The notes: generated from the letters alone by a model not told the origin. Positions 54,601-62,713 are shown, counted from the first letter of the stretch. The stretch: DNA of 64,000 nucleotides from Flavobacteriales bacterium UBA1986 (GCA_002336245.1 DDDG01000003.1:124438-188437), one strand, 5' to 3'. Numbers and translations: made by a program.

Positions 54601-54907
54601 TGGACGGGTTTAAGGCAACACAACCGATGGAATAGGAACCTTCACCATCAAAAATTGGCGAGAACGATGTCCCTGAATTCTCCGTTTTCCATACGCCCCC
54701 AGCAGCTGCCGCAACGTAATATGTTGTGGGCTTCTCAGGATGCACAGCAATGTCAACAACGCGCCCAGAGGTTAAGGCTGGTCCGACTGCCCGAAACTTC
54801 AATGCTGAATAAGAAACCTTCGATGAGTCTTCTTTTTCTTTCTCTCCTTTGGCGGAGAACAATAATGGGGTGGCCATTAGGAGGCCGATGATCAGTGCTC
54901 GATTCAT
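51647..54907 (-). CDS. Large secreted BNR/VPS10-like beta-propeller protein
   Basis: Exported protein of 1086 residues. A signal peptide is followed by many sialidase-type Asp-box (BNR) repeats such as SQDGGKSWKNM, TTNGGESWKRI, SEDGGVTWNVL, STDRGASW and SKDGGKTWTKK, which build one or two beta-propellers (VPS10/sortilin-like or GH74-like folds). The last 300 residues are different: a beta region (TIVFTIRDAAGKVVSKF) and a helical Lys/Glu-rich end. No catalytic acid pair could be assigned confidently, so glycosidase activity is unproven; such proteins in Bacteroidota are often annotated simply as glycosyl hydrolase. An exact -7 element lies 17 nt upstream. Confidence 0.88.
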   Translation of the reverse strand: MNRALIIGLLMATPLLFSAKGEKEKEDSSKVSYSALKFRAVGPALTSGRVVDIAVHPEKPTTYYVAAAAGGVWKTENSGTSFSPIFDGEGSYSIGCVALNPSNLNEVWVGSGENNNQRSVAYGDGVYKSQDGGKSWKNMGLKNSEHIGMIKFHPNDPQTVYVAAVGPLWSAGGDRGLYKTTNGGESWKRILEIDEHTGVHEIHIDPRNPDVMYAAAHQRRRHVWTYISGGPSSAIYKSEDGGVTWNVLENGIPKGDKGRIGMAMAPSNPDVLYAMVEGTEKTEGFFRSTDRGASWSKLNKYNTSGNYYTELYVDPLNSEKIFSMDTWCHMSLDGGKTWNKINEKYKHVDNHCMWINPENTDHYIMGCDGGLYTSFDDAKSWSFHANLPITQFYKVAVDQDAPFYNIYGGTQDNFSIGGPSRTNSTSGIVNADWFITKGGDGFESQVDPTDPNIVYAQSQYGWLVRFDKRSGEKVDIKPQPGKGEAAFRWNWDAPLLISPHNPNRLYFCANKVFRSDDRGDNWTTISGDLSRQLDRNKLEVMDRVWSVDAVAKNKSTSIYGQIVAFDESPKKEGLLYIGTDDGLIHVSKDGGKTWTKKDGFPGIPARTYVNSLTASRYDENTVFATFNNHKQGDFKPYILKSTDAGSSWTSISGNLPERGSVYDLVQDNIDAKLLFAGTEFGCFFSQDGGAKWQQLNAGLPTVAVRDIEIQERENDLVLASFGRGFYVLDDYSALRFPQKDLMEKDAHIFSVRDAWLYIESTPLGLRKKAFQGNNFFSADNPPMGPQFTWYMKEAPKSKRDARLEKEKETAKSGGDNFYPSEEALREEDRENDPTIVFTIRDAAGKVVSKFTEKPKKGVNRSSWNMRYGSMSAIQMKKEESDNPFAGQDYGALAFPGKYSVEMTLVQGSELKALAGPIEFQLKALDNMSMPMAEPQSLAEFKEEVKEAKRKLVFTNKKVGDLSERMKFMRQAILSHQRADISWLADLTKQQELLDDQKLKLYGDGSLSKREFETAPSINGRIGLVTYNLWSHRSNPTGTQRVNIQIATEELLELEKSLETIETSIAKMEEKMAANGVPYTPGRDETE

Positions 54908-54924
54908 AGTGTATAGTCTGATTT

Positions 54925-54932
54925 CAAATATA
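54925..54932 (-). promoter_or_regulatory. -7 element TATATTTG, BNR protein promoter
   Basis: Exact consensus match on the minus strand in the 66-bp gap after the DCC gene, 17 nt before the ATG. Confidence 0.5.
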
Positions 54933-54973
54933 TATCAGGGTCGCCCGAAATGCTTTCAATTGTGTTGAGTGGC

Positions 54974-55369
54974 TTATGGCAATAAGTATTTTGCTTCTTC
55001 TTTGGTAGGCATTCGGCAGCTCTCCCGTCTTCCAAACCACTTGAAACGATTTCTTGCAACCAAATCGTAGAAAGCATCAAGTAAGGAACTTGGCACCAAT
55101 CGAAACATGAGAACCCCTTTCCACACTCCACCTAAGGAAGCTACTGCCTTTAATGCTGCGTAGGACTTGTAGGTGAGCTTTCCTTCTTCCCAAAAAATGA
55201 GTGAGTCGTGAAGACTTCGTTCTTCCTCGCTGAGAATTTCCTGTGAAGTTTTTCCTTGAAGGGATGCGAAATGGAGGTTTCTTTTTCGATCGAGGAGAAT
55301 TAAAAAATTCAAAAAGCGATTGCACAATTGGCAATGGCCATCGAAAAAAACAATGCGTTTGAAAGTCAC
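54974..55369 (-). CDS. DCC-family (DUF393) thiol-disulfide oxidoreductase-like protein
   Basis: A 131-residue protein with the DCC motif: FFDGHCQLCNRFLNFL, where the Asp and the C-x-x-C pair define the family. The later FASLQG and WKSYAAL-like segment (TYKSYAALKAV) are also typical. The family is predicted to have thiol-disulfide activity, but the true role is unknown. The GTG start overlaps the SPOR gene stop as GTGA, so it is translated with its neighbours. Confidence 0.87.
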   Translation of the reverse strand: MTFKRIVFFDGHCQLCNRFLNFLILLDRKRNLHFASLQGKTSQEILSEEERSLHDSLIFWEEGKLTYKSYAALKAVASLGGVWKGVLMFRLVPSSLLDAFYDLVARNRFKWFGRRESCRMPTKEEAKYLLP

Positions 55370-56415
55370 TTAACCAAGAACGGGTAAGCTCCCGGAGTGT
55401 TCGCCTGAACATCATCAAATTTCGCCATGGCGGAAGGCTTATCGGGGAACGGGCCCACAAAAATTCGGAACATTTTTTTCCCGCTAGGGATGTAGTCGGG
55501 AATGTACATGTATCGACCATCGAGGCCAGCAGCCTTCAAATCTTTAACAAACTTCAATGCAAGCATTTGATCGTCAACCGCCGCGGTAGCAATGCCCCAA
55601 AAAGGCGTTGGAAGTTGTCCGTCAGGAGTGGTGTTAACCACTTCCCCTGTAACTTCAGAGGAAGCGGCTTCACCTTCTTCATTCTCAGAGGAACCTTCCA
55701 TTTCCGCTGGTGCAGCTTCTTCAGCTTCACTTGCGGCTTCAGGTTCAACCGATTCAATGGGCGCTGCTTCTTCTGTTCCGGTTATACCGGCTTCAGGAGA
55801 CTCAATTGCGGCATTCTCATGCTCGCCACCTTCATGTCCGTGTGACGGACCAAAAGTGTTGCTCACCCAGAGCACAAGCACTAAGCCACCCAAGGCAAGC
55901 ATAGCAAAAACCAAAGGTCTTTTGCTCACGTTCTCAACCAATTTGGTTGCGTCGTGCCAACCATGAGCGCCGGGCTCATCATTATGTTCTGCCATTTTTG
56001 AAGATTTAGTTTCTGACGAACTTGGTTCCGACGAAATCGTCGGAGAAGACACTTCTTTCTCAGGTGTCTTTGTCATAGAAGGTTTGGCAGTGGCAGATAC
56101 TGCTTCCTCCTGTTTAATTTCTTTAATTGGCTCTTTAACTTCAGGCTCTGGAGCCTTTGTTTCTGGCTTCACTATACTTTCTGGAATCGACTCAGTTGCT
56201 TTCGGAGTTTCCACCTTTGGTGGCTCTAAAGGCTCTACTGCTTTTGGAACAGTTGGCTCCGGACTAACAAGCTTTGGAATTTCTGAAGCAGGTGGATTTT
56301 CTTTTTCGACAGGCGGCGCAGTAGGGCGTACAGCAACTCGTTTTGGCGCTGCTTTTTTGCCTTTCATTCTCGCTATTCGATCGCGCTCTCCTCCACTTAG
56401 AGGCTTTTGGCTCAT
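55366..56415 (-). CDS. SPOR-domain membrane protein
   Basis: A 349-residue bitopic inner-membrane protein. A long basic then Pro/Glu-rich cytosolic region (1-160) precedes one helix (RPLVFAMLALGGLVLVLWVS). A low-complexity Glu/Ala periplasmic linker follows, and then a SPOR domain (about 273-349, FWGIATAAVDDQMLALKFVK to FRIFVGPFPDKPSAMAKFDD). SPOR domains bind denuded glycan strands at division sites, and the layout resembles FtsN-like or DamX-like proteins. It overlaps the DCC gene and starts 9 nt after the 902-residue protein gene. Confidence 0.87.
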   Translation of the reverse strand: MSQKPLSGGERDRIARMKGKKAAPKRVAVRPTAPPVEKENPPASEIPKLVSPEPTVPKAVEPLEPPKVETPKATESIPESIVKPETKAPEPEVKEPIKEIKQEEAVSATAKPSMTKTPEKEVSSPTISSEPSSSETKSSKMAEHNDEPGAHGWHDATKLVENVSKRPLVFAMLALGGLVLVLWVSNTFGPSHGHEGGEHENAAIESPEAGITGTEEAAPIESVEPEAASEAEEAAPAEMEGSSENEEGEAASSEVTGEVVNTTPDGQLPTPFWGIATAAVDDQMLALKFVKDLKAAGLDGRYMYIPDYIPSGKKMFRIFVGPFPDKPSAMAKFDDVQANTPGAYPFLVK

Positions 56416-56424
56416 CTGGGTCTT

Positions 56425-59133
56425 TTAACCCTTTCCAAGCAATTCGTCCACTTCATTCAAGTAGGCGTGAGCCAAATCTTGATTCAAACGGTTTTCATGC
56501 AGTAGAGTAAACTCGAGGTATTCCTCGGCAAGACTCTTGGCTAGGGTGATTCTTCCCAAATCTATTAAAACTTCCAGTCTATTCTGGTAGTTCCCTGAAA
56601 ATTTCTTGATGTTTTGACTTCGTTCGAGCAGCTCTGATGCCAGTACGAGGAAACGTTCGTCTTGATTGCCCAACTCCATGAGGCTCTTTGCCTCGGCATT
56701 CAACTCCATCCAGTCATTTTGATCCAAAACCTCTTCAGCGTACCTTCTTTTAGCTTCAAGAAGAGTATTAAATTCTGCTTGGGTTTCTGGATTGGCATTC
56801 CGCTCAATTTGATTGGTGAGGTAATTCTTCACCACGTAGGTCCTATACCCTTTTAAATCAAAGCGCAGCGATTCAAAGGCATAACTCGAAAAGCTAAAAA
56901 ATTGAACCGAATACAGAATGAGAAAGAAAACTGAGGCACGAACAATGAACTGACTAAACACCGCTCTATTCGAATAGGCATTGTAGAGCAAGACAATTAA
57001 GAGTGGAATTTCCAAGACAAAAATGATGTCGCCCAGAGAAAGCTCATTCACAACAAAAATCAAAGGAATCGGAGCCATTCCAAGAGTGAAATTTGTGAGG
57101 ATTCGCATTACAGTACTTCCCTTCTGGAGCAGGGGAGCAAAAAAGAAGTAAAAACAAAAAGCGATTCCGGCGACGGTAAAAACTGCTTCTGCTCCGGGGA
57201 AGTGCTGAATGCTGAAATACCAACCCAAGAAGAAAATACTCAATCCTATGCGGAACAACTTCGGAAGTGTCTTGGAGAATTCCGTCTCATTTTCAGGCCG
57301 ACTTTCAGAATTCTCGATCTCAGGCACAAAGAGACTTAGAAGATTGTGCGTAATCAAAGTAAGAAAGCCGACGAGTAAAAGCGCTTCTCCAAACTGAAGT
57401 TCAAAGCTTCTGAGCAAAGTGGAGAGTCCGATGATAATCCAGGCTACGCGATTTACGTGTCGATAGACGTCAAAATAAATCTCCTCGATGCGGTATGAAA
57501 GCGACTTAAAGAAAAAGAGGATTGCATCAAACTTGAAATATAGGAACGAGAGCAGTAGTATGAGCACGAAGATCAATGCCAGCTCAACTGAGATAAACAA
57601 ACCAGCCGTAATTAGAATGATGAAAAAAGAAACAACACCCATATTTCTGAAAAAAGCCATGTACTCCATGATCGGGGTAATCTTTCGCGCCTTCTGACTG
57701 CCCACCTTAAGGGTCTCTCGAATCTGACGGTTGAACTTTTGGACTCGGGGATCATCCATGCCCTTTTCCTGATTGTTGAGGAGATCTTCCTCCTTCAAAT
57801 TGTACGACTTAGACAGCTGAAGGGCACGATCCATATAATCTGTTAAATCGGAAAACCGCAAACGAGAGGCGATGACAGAGAGGAAGAAGATGGAGCAGAA
57901 AAGAGTTTCATAACAAATGAGTGCTAGGAGTCCTTCCCGACTGTGCAGCAGCGTCATGAATTCGGGAAAGTATCTCATATCGAAGTGAACAACTCCATGA
58001 AAAAGTTGGAACAAGCTGACTGTAAACTGCTTGATGTCGGCAATGGTAAAAACCTCAGAAGCGACAATCTGCAGGAATCCACTAAAAGCCAAAGCACCAA
58101 AGAGGGTGGCCTCAAGAACATAGGCATTCATGCGTTCGTTCACCGAACGCAACTTAACCTCCAAATTCACTATTTCCTCATCGTTCTCATCTGCGTCCAA
58201 TTCTTTCGCAATTCCCGACTGCTCATTTTTAAGCAGCTCGGAATTGATGCGATCGATGTTTGGAACGCGAGCGGAAAAAAGCCGCAGCAGGACCATCAAA
58301 TAGAGCAAGTACATCAACCCACTTAAGGTTGCCAAAAGAATTCGCTCGATGTCGGAACCCGGCAACATCGCGTAAGCGATATAAATTCCAGTGAGCATGA
58401 AAAACACAATCAAGGAATACTCCCAACTTGTGTACTTAACCTGAAACCGTATGTTCCAAAGACCGATTTCTTTGGTCAATTTTTTAAGTCGTCGATCGGT
58501 ATACCGGTTCCTAAAGACACCCGCAAGCACGACAATAAACGGAATCAAGAATATTTGAATGACTAGAAAAAAGCCGTCGATGTTTGCAAAACCGAAGGTC
58601 GCCTCATTTGCACCCAGCAATTGGTCGGTGCGGAGTAGAGCCAAAATTCCCCATCGTACAACGTAGTCCGTAACGAGTAGCCAAATACTAGCCCTTGTGC
58701 TAATGGAAAGGTGAAAGCTGTGATCTTCAAAGCGTTCGACAATGTCCATGGCGCGATCTTCCATTTTGGCACGAGCAGAACCACGAAATTTTAAGTCATC
58801 TAGAAGATTTTCCCAATTGGTGCGGTGAAGTTTTTCAGCTAAAAACTCATTGTGCCCTTTAACGATCAGAAAAAAGGTGTCCAGTAAAGTGAGTACCTCT
58901 TCATAATCTCCACTAAAGTCCTTGATGTGCTCAACCACATCGTCCATCGATTTGATGTTGCACGAATAGCGAACTCCTTCGTTGATGAGTCGGTTGAGCT
59001 CTGCTGGGTCGCGTTCCTGACCGTAGACCTCTACAATCATATTGCGCCAAGAGACCCAAGGCTTGCTGGACCTTTTGGAAGCGTTTCTACGATAGTACGT
59101 GATGATTGCAGCGCTTAAACTGATCTTATCCAT
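56425..59133 (-). CDS. 902-residue polytopic membrane protein of unknown function
   Basis: I do not recognise this protein. It has a soluble N-terminus of about 145 residues, some 13-14 membrane helices in groups (roughly 187-285, 338-422, 497-602 and 625-747), charged cytosolic or periplasmic loops (286-337 and 424-490, including YNLKEEDLLNNQEKGMDDPR) and a soluble helical C-terminus of about 150 residues (Glu/Leu/Arg-rich, TPR-like in feel: VLIDLGRITLAKSLAEEYLE). No transporter or enzyme signature was found. It lies in a minus-strand run with a flippase-like protein, a GT2 glycosyltransferase and a SPOR protein, hinting at envelope or glycan biology. Confidence 0.8.
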   Translation of the reverse strand: MDKISLSAAIITYYRRNASKRSSKPWVSWRNMIVEVYGQERDPAELNRLINEGVRYSCNIKSMDDVVEHIKDFSGDYEEVLTLLDTFFLIVKGHNEFLAEKLHRTNWENLLDDLKFRGSARAKMEDRAMDIVERFEDHSFHLSISTRASIWLLVTDYVVRWGILALLRTDQLLGANEATFGFANIDGFFLVIQIFLIPFIVVLAGVFRNRYTDRRLKKLTKEIGLWNIRFQVKYTSWEYSLIVFFMLTGIYIAYAMLPGSDIERILLATLSGLMYLLYLMVLLRLFSARVPNIDRINSELLKNEQSGIAKELDADENDEEIVNLEVKLRSVNERMNAYVLEATLFGALAFSGFLQIVASEVFTIADIKQFTVSLFQLFHGVVHFDMRYFPEFMTLLHSREGLLALICYETLFCSIFFLSVIASRLRFSDLTDYMDRALQLSKSYNLKEEDLLNNQEKGMDDPRVQKFNRQIRETLKVGSQKARKITPIMEYMAFFRNMGVVSFFIILITAGLFISVELALIFVLILLLSFLYFKFDAILFFFKSLSYRIEEIYFDVYRHVNRVAWIIIGLSTLLRSFELQFGEALLLVGFLTLITHNLLSLFVPEIENSESRPENETEFSKTLPKLFRIGLSIFFLGWYFSIQHFPGAEAVFTVAGIAFCFYFFFAPLLQKGSTVMRILTNFTLGMAPIPLIFVVNELSLGDIIFVLEIPLLIVLLYNAYSNRAVFSQFIVRASVFFLILYSVQFFSFSSYAFESLRFDLKGYRTYVVKNYLTNQIERNANPETQAEFNTLLEAKRRYAEEVLDQNDWMELNAEAKSLMELGNQDERFLVLASELLERSQNIKKFSGNYQNRLEVLIDLGRITLAKSLAEEYLEFTLLHENRLNQDLAHAYLNEVDELLGKG

Positions 59134-59162
59134 CCCAATCTACAATTGATCCCAGCGAATGC

Positions 59163-60263
59163 TTACTTCCACTTAGGTGTGTAGAAAAACGAGAGTATAC
59201 CGATGAAGGTTACATATAAAGGATAGATAAGGAAGGAAGAAAGGAAATCGAAGAGGGACCACGTTTTTCTGTAAACATTAGAAAGACGTCTCAATACTAG
59301 ATAATCTAAGACCAATTTCACTACCCACATCGCCACAAGAAGCGACGTCGCTATAAGACCGTAGACTGCCAATGCAATTCCAGCGATTAAGGAAACATTA
59401 AAGAACAGAACAGAAAAAGCTGTGAATTGATATCTCATGGACGGAACTAAAGGGTTCTTCGAAGCCCAGCGAAGTTTCTGCTTGAGCATTTTTGACAATG
59501 TTTTGGGCGCCTCCGATTGAACCAATGCATGAGGATGCCAGATGGTTTTAATACTTCGCCCTGCATTAGCAAATGACTGAAGAAGAAAGACGTCGTCTCC
59601 GCTTGGGATGTTCCAATTGTTTAAGAAAGGATTGAGTTCTAGGTAATCACTTTTTCGGAACAATAGATTTGATGCACTTGCGAAAAGGGGCGTCCCACCT
59701 TCCACTGCTGATTGCCCAATACCAAGCAGGGCTATAGAATCTAGGACTTGAAATGTTCCTATAAATGACTTCTTCTTTGCATAGAAAAGAACGGGGCCAA
59801 CCAATAAATCGCTTTCCGGAATAGAGGTCATACTAGCAATCCAGCCAGATGGAAATTCGCTGTCTGCATCGCTGATCAGGACCCATTCGAATTCGGCCTC
59901 TATAATTCCAGAGTGCAAGGCCCCTTTTTTCGATGCTTCTCCTTTGGAAAGCACATACTTCACTTTTTCTGGATGCATTTGAATGAAGTCATGTACCAAT
60001 TCAGGTCCGCCATCTTTCGAATGATCATCTACCAGAATCACTTCCTTCAACTGCGATTGAGGTAGCAATGATTCAATTTGAGCCAGCAGGTGCGGCAAGT
60101 TCTTGCCTTCATTTCTGAAAGGGATAATGAGGCTGATTTCTAGAATCTTCTTTGAAGGCTCAATTGTTTTGATTTCCACCGCATCACGGGGCATCGACCT
60201 CAGACTCTTTGCTATCATTAGGCAATAAAACAAAGCCAAGAGCAGGCAGACTATATCCATCAT
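59163..60263 (-). CDS. GT2-family glycosyltransferase
   Basis: Inverting glycosyltransferase of 366 residues anchored by an N-terminal helix (MMDIVCLLLALFYCLMIAKS) and about three C-terminal helices. The GT-A fold is visible as SLIIPFRNEGKNLPHLLAQI, VILVDDHSKDG, a metal-binding DAD in LISDADSEFPSG and the KQKLRWASK motif (Q-x-x-RW type). It overlaps the flippase-like gene by 4 nt (ATGA). The two may make and move a glycolipid; the sugar and acceptor are unknown. Confidence 0.87.
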   Translation of the reverse strand: MMDIVCLLLALFYCLMIAKSLRSMPRDAVEIKTIEPSKKILEISLIIPFRNEGKNLPHLLAQIESLLPQSQLKEVILVDDHSKDGGPELVHDFIQMHPEKVKYVLSKGEASKKGALHSGIIEAEFEWVLISDADSEFPSGWIASMTSIPESDLLVGPVLFYAKKKSFIGTFQVLDSIALLGIGQSAVEGGTPLFASASNLLFRKSDYLELNPFLNNWNIPSGDDVFLLQSFANAGRSIKTIWHPHALVQSEAPKTLSKMLKQKLRWASKNPLVPSMRYQFTAFSVLFFNVSLIAGIALAVYGLIATSLLVAMWVVKLVLDYLVLRRLSNVYRKTWSLFDFLSSFLIYPLYVTFIGILSFFYTPKWK

Positions 60264-61240
60264 TCTTCCACGATTTTAGCACTTTGCAAGAAGAATGCAC
60301 CCAATAGAGCAGGAAAGGCAATGTTCACAATCCAAAGAATTGAGCTGGCAAGAAATATCCCCAATTCATCTGAACTGGCAAGAAAAAGCACATTCAAGGC
60401 AAGGTACTCACGCATACCAAGTTCCCCAAAAGATATAGTCGGTGCAATTGCTAAGGCCAAGTACATCAAAGGCAGCGAACGAATCGCCATTTCCAGATTC
60501 AAATCGGAAGTAAGAAGGCTAAGAAGTATGATGTACTGCAGTGAGAATACAGCATATCTAAATCCGCTCAATACTAGCACATGCAGAAGTACATTGAAGC
60601 TTGGCATCTGCGCTTGCTGAATGTCTTCCGTATACCTTTTGAGTAATTTAATGTTCTTGAGCAAGGGCAAAAGGGAAGGCATGAAAAAGTAAAGAACCGC
60701 CAACAAAATAGTCAGTATCCAAACCAAGCCTTCCATCATCTGTAGGTAGGAGAGCAAGCCCGATGAAGCTACCATAGAATCACATCCAGATGAGAGCGCA
60801 ATAGCACCAGCTAGAAAGGTGATGAAGAGTTGTGCTGTACTGTTCACAAAGCTCAATCCGGCGCCAGCTGTTCTGGTTCCGTATTTCAAGAAAACAATTT
60901 TACCGAGAAACTCCCCGACTCGGTTTGGGGTGATGATGGATGTCGACACACCGGCGAATACAGCTTTTAATGCGCTGCGAAAATTTATCATGGCTAAAGA
61001 TTGAATGCTGATCTGCCACTTCCTAGCCTCCAGCGACCAATTCACAAACAAAAGCCCAAGGCTCAGCAGAAAAAGACCAATGCTCTGTGTGGAGCTGGTT
61101 AGGTTAGAAAGGTGCCCAAACCAGCTTAGAAGCGTATTTTCTTGAAAAACTTTTTCATAAATATAGAAGAGCACAAAGAGGAGGAATAGTGCCTTAGCTA
61201 CTTTTGAAAGGACAGAAAGATGGATTCGCGCTTTTTTCAA
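60260..61240 (-). CDS. Lysylphosphatidylglycerol synthase-TM / flippase-like membrane protein
   Basis: A 326-residue polytopic protein of the LPG_synthase_TM (UPF0104/AglD-like) family. Typical features are an internal helix pair around WSLEARKWQISIQSL, NRVGEFLGKIVFLKYG and a long array of hydrophobic helices to PALLGAFFLQSAK. These proteins are thought to flip or transfer lipid-linked groups; this one lacks the soluble LPG synthase half. The TTG at 61240 was chosen because it is the first codon of a normal Lys-rich N-terminus (KKARIHLS) lying just behind a -7-like element; longer frames run antisense through ruvC. The start is therefore tentative. Confidence 0.8.
   Translation of the reverse strand: MKKARIHLSVLSKVAKALFLLFVLFYIYEKVFQENTLLSWFGHLSNLTSSTQSIGLFLLSLGLLFVNWSLEARKWQISIQSLAMINFRSALKAVFAGVSTSIITPNRVGEFLGKIVFLKYGTRTAGAGLSFVNSTAQLFITFLAGAIALSSGCDSMVASSGLLSYLQMMEGLVWILTILLAVLYFFMPSLLPLLKNIKLLKRYTEDIQQAQMPSFNVLLHVLVLSGFRYAVFSLQYIILLSLLTSDLNLEMAIRSLPLMYLALAIAPTISFGELGMREYLALNVLFLASSDELGIFLASSILWIVNIAFPALLGAFFLQSAKIVEE
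61199..61206 (+). promoter_or_regulatory. -7 element TACTTTTG, ruvC promoter
   Basis: Exact consensus match on the plus strand, 35 nt before the ruvC ATG, inside the divergent flippase-like gene. Confidence 0.5.
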
Positions 61241-61241
61241 G

Positions 61242-61814
61242 ATGGACAAAGAAAAACGAAAGGTAGAGAAGGAGCGTATCATTCTCGGTATTGATCCGGG
61301 AACAACGATAATGGGCTTCGGCATCATACGAATTGATGGAAAAATAATGTCCTTGGTGGAGCATGGAGTCATTCGCATGACGAAAGAAAAGGACCATTAT
61401 ATGAAGCTTCAGAAGATTTTTTATGGAGTTCGAGACCTCATTGATCAACACCACCCCGACGAACTAGCCATTGAAGCTCCCTTCTTTGGAAAAAACGTTC
61501 AGTCGATGTTAAAACTTGGGCGGGCACAAGGGGTTGCTATGGCTGCGGCCTTAGACCGCGAAATGGCCGTGACCGAATACAGTCCAAGAAAGATCAAACA
61601 ATCCATTACAGGTAGCGGAAGTGCCTCAAAGGAGCAAGTAGCGGCTATGATTAAAAGCTTGTTGAAATTGGATGAGTTGCCAAAGGACTTGGATGCCACC
61701 GACGGTTTGGCTGCAGCGGTCTGTCATTTCTTCCAATCCGGTGTAAGTTCTGAAAAGTCTGGGTATTCTGGCTGGGCAGCATTTGCTGCAAAAAACAGCG
61801 ATCGCGTAACTTAA
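61242..61814 (+). CDS. ruvC: Holliday-junction resolvase RuvC
   Basis: Endonuclease that resolves Holliday junctions with RuvAB; 190 residues. Catalytic acidic residues are in ILGIDPGTTIMGFG (Asp), LAIEAPFFGKN (Glu), and DATDGLAAAVCH (two Asp) near the C-terminus. It starts with ATG at 61242, one base from the divergent flippase-like start. Its 3' end overlaps the convergent HIT gene by 4 bp. No ruvA or ruvB is adjacent. Confidence 0.95.
   Translation: MDKEKRKVEKERIILGIDPGTTIMGFGIIRIDGKIMSLVEHGVIRMTKEKDHYMKLQKIFYGVRDLIDQHHPDELAIEAPFFGKNVQSMLKLGRAQGVAMAAALDREMAVTEYSPRKIKQSITGSGSASKEQVAAMIKSLLKLDELPKDLDATDGLAAAVCHFFQSGVSSEKSGYSGWAAFAAKNSDRVT
61258..61265 (-). promoter_or_regulatory. -7-like element TACCTTTC, flippase/GT2 operon promoter
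   Basis: Seven of eight positions match TAnnTTTG on the minus strand, 17 nt upstream of the TTG start and inside the ruvC coding region. Confidence 0.4.
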
Positions 61815-62203
61815 AGCTCGCTTCGAATAGCAGATGCTATTTGCTCCATTCGATTTGCTTCAATCTTCAGCTTCGGGTTTGCAAAGTTCATGTCATCCAT
61901 TTGGGTAATTGGAATCAAATGAACATGCGCATGTGGAACTTCCAGACCTATCACGGCTACTCCAATACGCTCGCAAGGCATCGCCTTCTTCACGGCTTTC
62001 GACACCTCTTTCGAAAAAGACATCAATTCAGCGTATAGCTCTTCAGGAAGATCGAATAAGTAGTTGACTTCTTTTTTGGGGATAACAAGTGTATGACCTT
62101 CTTGGAGTGGAAAAACATCTAAAAATGCCAAGCAATTCTCTGTTTCAGCAATTTTATAGGATGGGATTTCCCCAGCAACGATTTTACTGAAAATGCTCGC
62201 CAT
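61811..62203 (-). CDS. HIT-family nucleotide hydrolase
   Basis: A 130-residue histidine-triad protein that hydrolyses nucleoside phosphoramidates or dinucleoside polyphosphates. The opening MASIFSKIVAGEIPSYKI and the signature HAHVHLIP (about 91-98) are typical. Its ATG overlaps the greA stop (TGATG), so it is co-translated with the transcript elongation factor; this pair recurs in Bacteroidota. Confidence 0.94.
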   Translation of the reverse strand: MASIFSKIVAGEIPSYKIAETENCLAFLDVFPLQEGHTLVIPKKEVNYLFDLPEELYAELMSFSKEVSKAVKKAMPCERIGVAVIGLEVPHAHVHLIPITQMDDMNFANPKLKIEANRMEQIASAIRSEL

Positions 62204-62676
62204 CAGTGCCCGATGTGGATGATTTCGAATTCCATGCTTCCGCCTGGTGTTTCGATCTCCGTAGTTTCACCCGGTTTCTTACCTAAGAGTCCGGTCCCCA
62301 TTGGAGATTCGATTGAAATTTTTGATGCCCGAAGGTCTGCCTCACTTTCACTCACAAGAGTGTAAATCATCTCCATTCCGTTCTTCAAATTCCGAATTGT
62401 CACCTTCGATAGAATGCGCACTTGGGAGGTGTCCATATCAGCTGCATCTACAACTCTTGAGTTTGCAACGATGTTCTTCACCTTCGAAATCTTCAACTCC
62501 AGAAGACCTTGGGCTTCTTTGGCGGCATCGTATTCAGCATTTTCTGAAAGGTCACCTTTATCTCGTGCTTCCGCAATTTGCGCAGAGATGGCAGGACGTT
62601 GAACGCGCTCCATATCTTGGAGCTCTTCTTTAAGCTTCTTTAGACCTTCGGCGGTCAGGTAGGATACTTTTGACAT
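62203..62676 (-). CDS. greA: Transcription elongation factor GreA
   Basis: A 157-residue RNA polymerase secondary-channel factor that rescues backtracked complexes by stimulating RNA cleavage. The N-terminal antiparallel coiled coil has the acidic tip GDLSENAEYDAA (Asp42 and Glu45), and the C-terminal globular domain has SPMGTGLLGKKPGETTEI. The length is normal. It has its own -7 element and a hairpin with a U tract between that element and the ATG. Confidence 0.96.
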   Translation of the reverse strand: MSKVSYLTAEGLKKLKEELQDMERVQRPAISAQIAEARDKGDLSENAEYDAAKEAQGLLELKISKVKNIVANSRVVDAADMDTSQVRILSKVTIRNLKNGMEMIYTLVSESEADLRASKISIESPMGTGLLGKKPGETTEIETPGGSMEFEIIHIGH

Positions 62677-62687
62677 AAGCAGATATT

Positions 62688-62712
62688 AAAAAACCCCTGA
62701 CTAGCAGGGGTT
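62688..62712 (-). terminator. Hairpin with U tract between the PorV-family gene and greA
   Basis: Read on the minus strand, AACCCCTG (62712-62705) pairs with CAGGGGTT (62699-62692) over a 5-nt loop, and an uninterrupted T run follows to 62688. It could end the upstream PorV-family transcript, or it could attenuate greA, since the -7 element lies just before it. Confidence 0.7.
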
Positions 62713-62713
62713 G

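Noticed and set aside
55567..55966. Plus-strand Ser/Pro-rich ORFs opposite the SPOR gene
   Set aside because: Low-complexity mirror of the Glu/Ala linker of the SPOR protein.
61241..61378. Longer N-terminus for the flippase-like protein
   Set aside because: The extension is antisense to the conserved RuvC active-site region and is not hydrophobic; the TTG at 61240 is more plausible.
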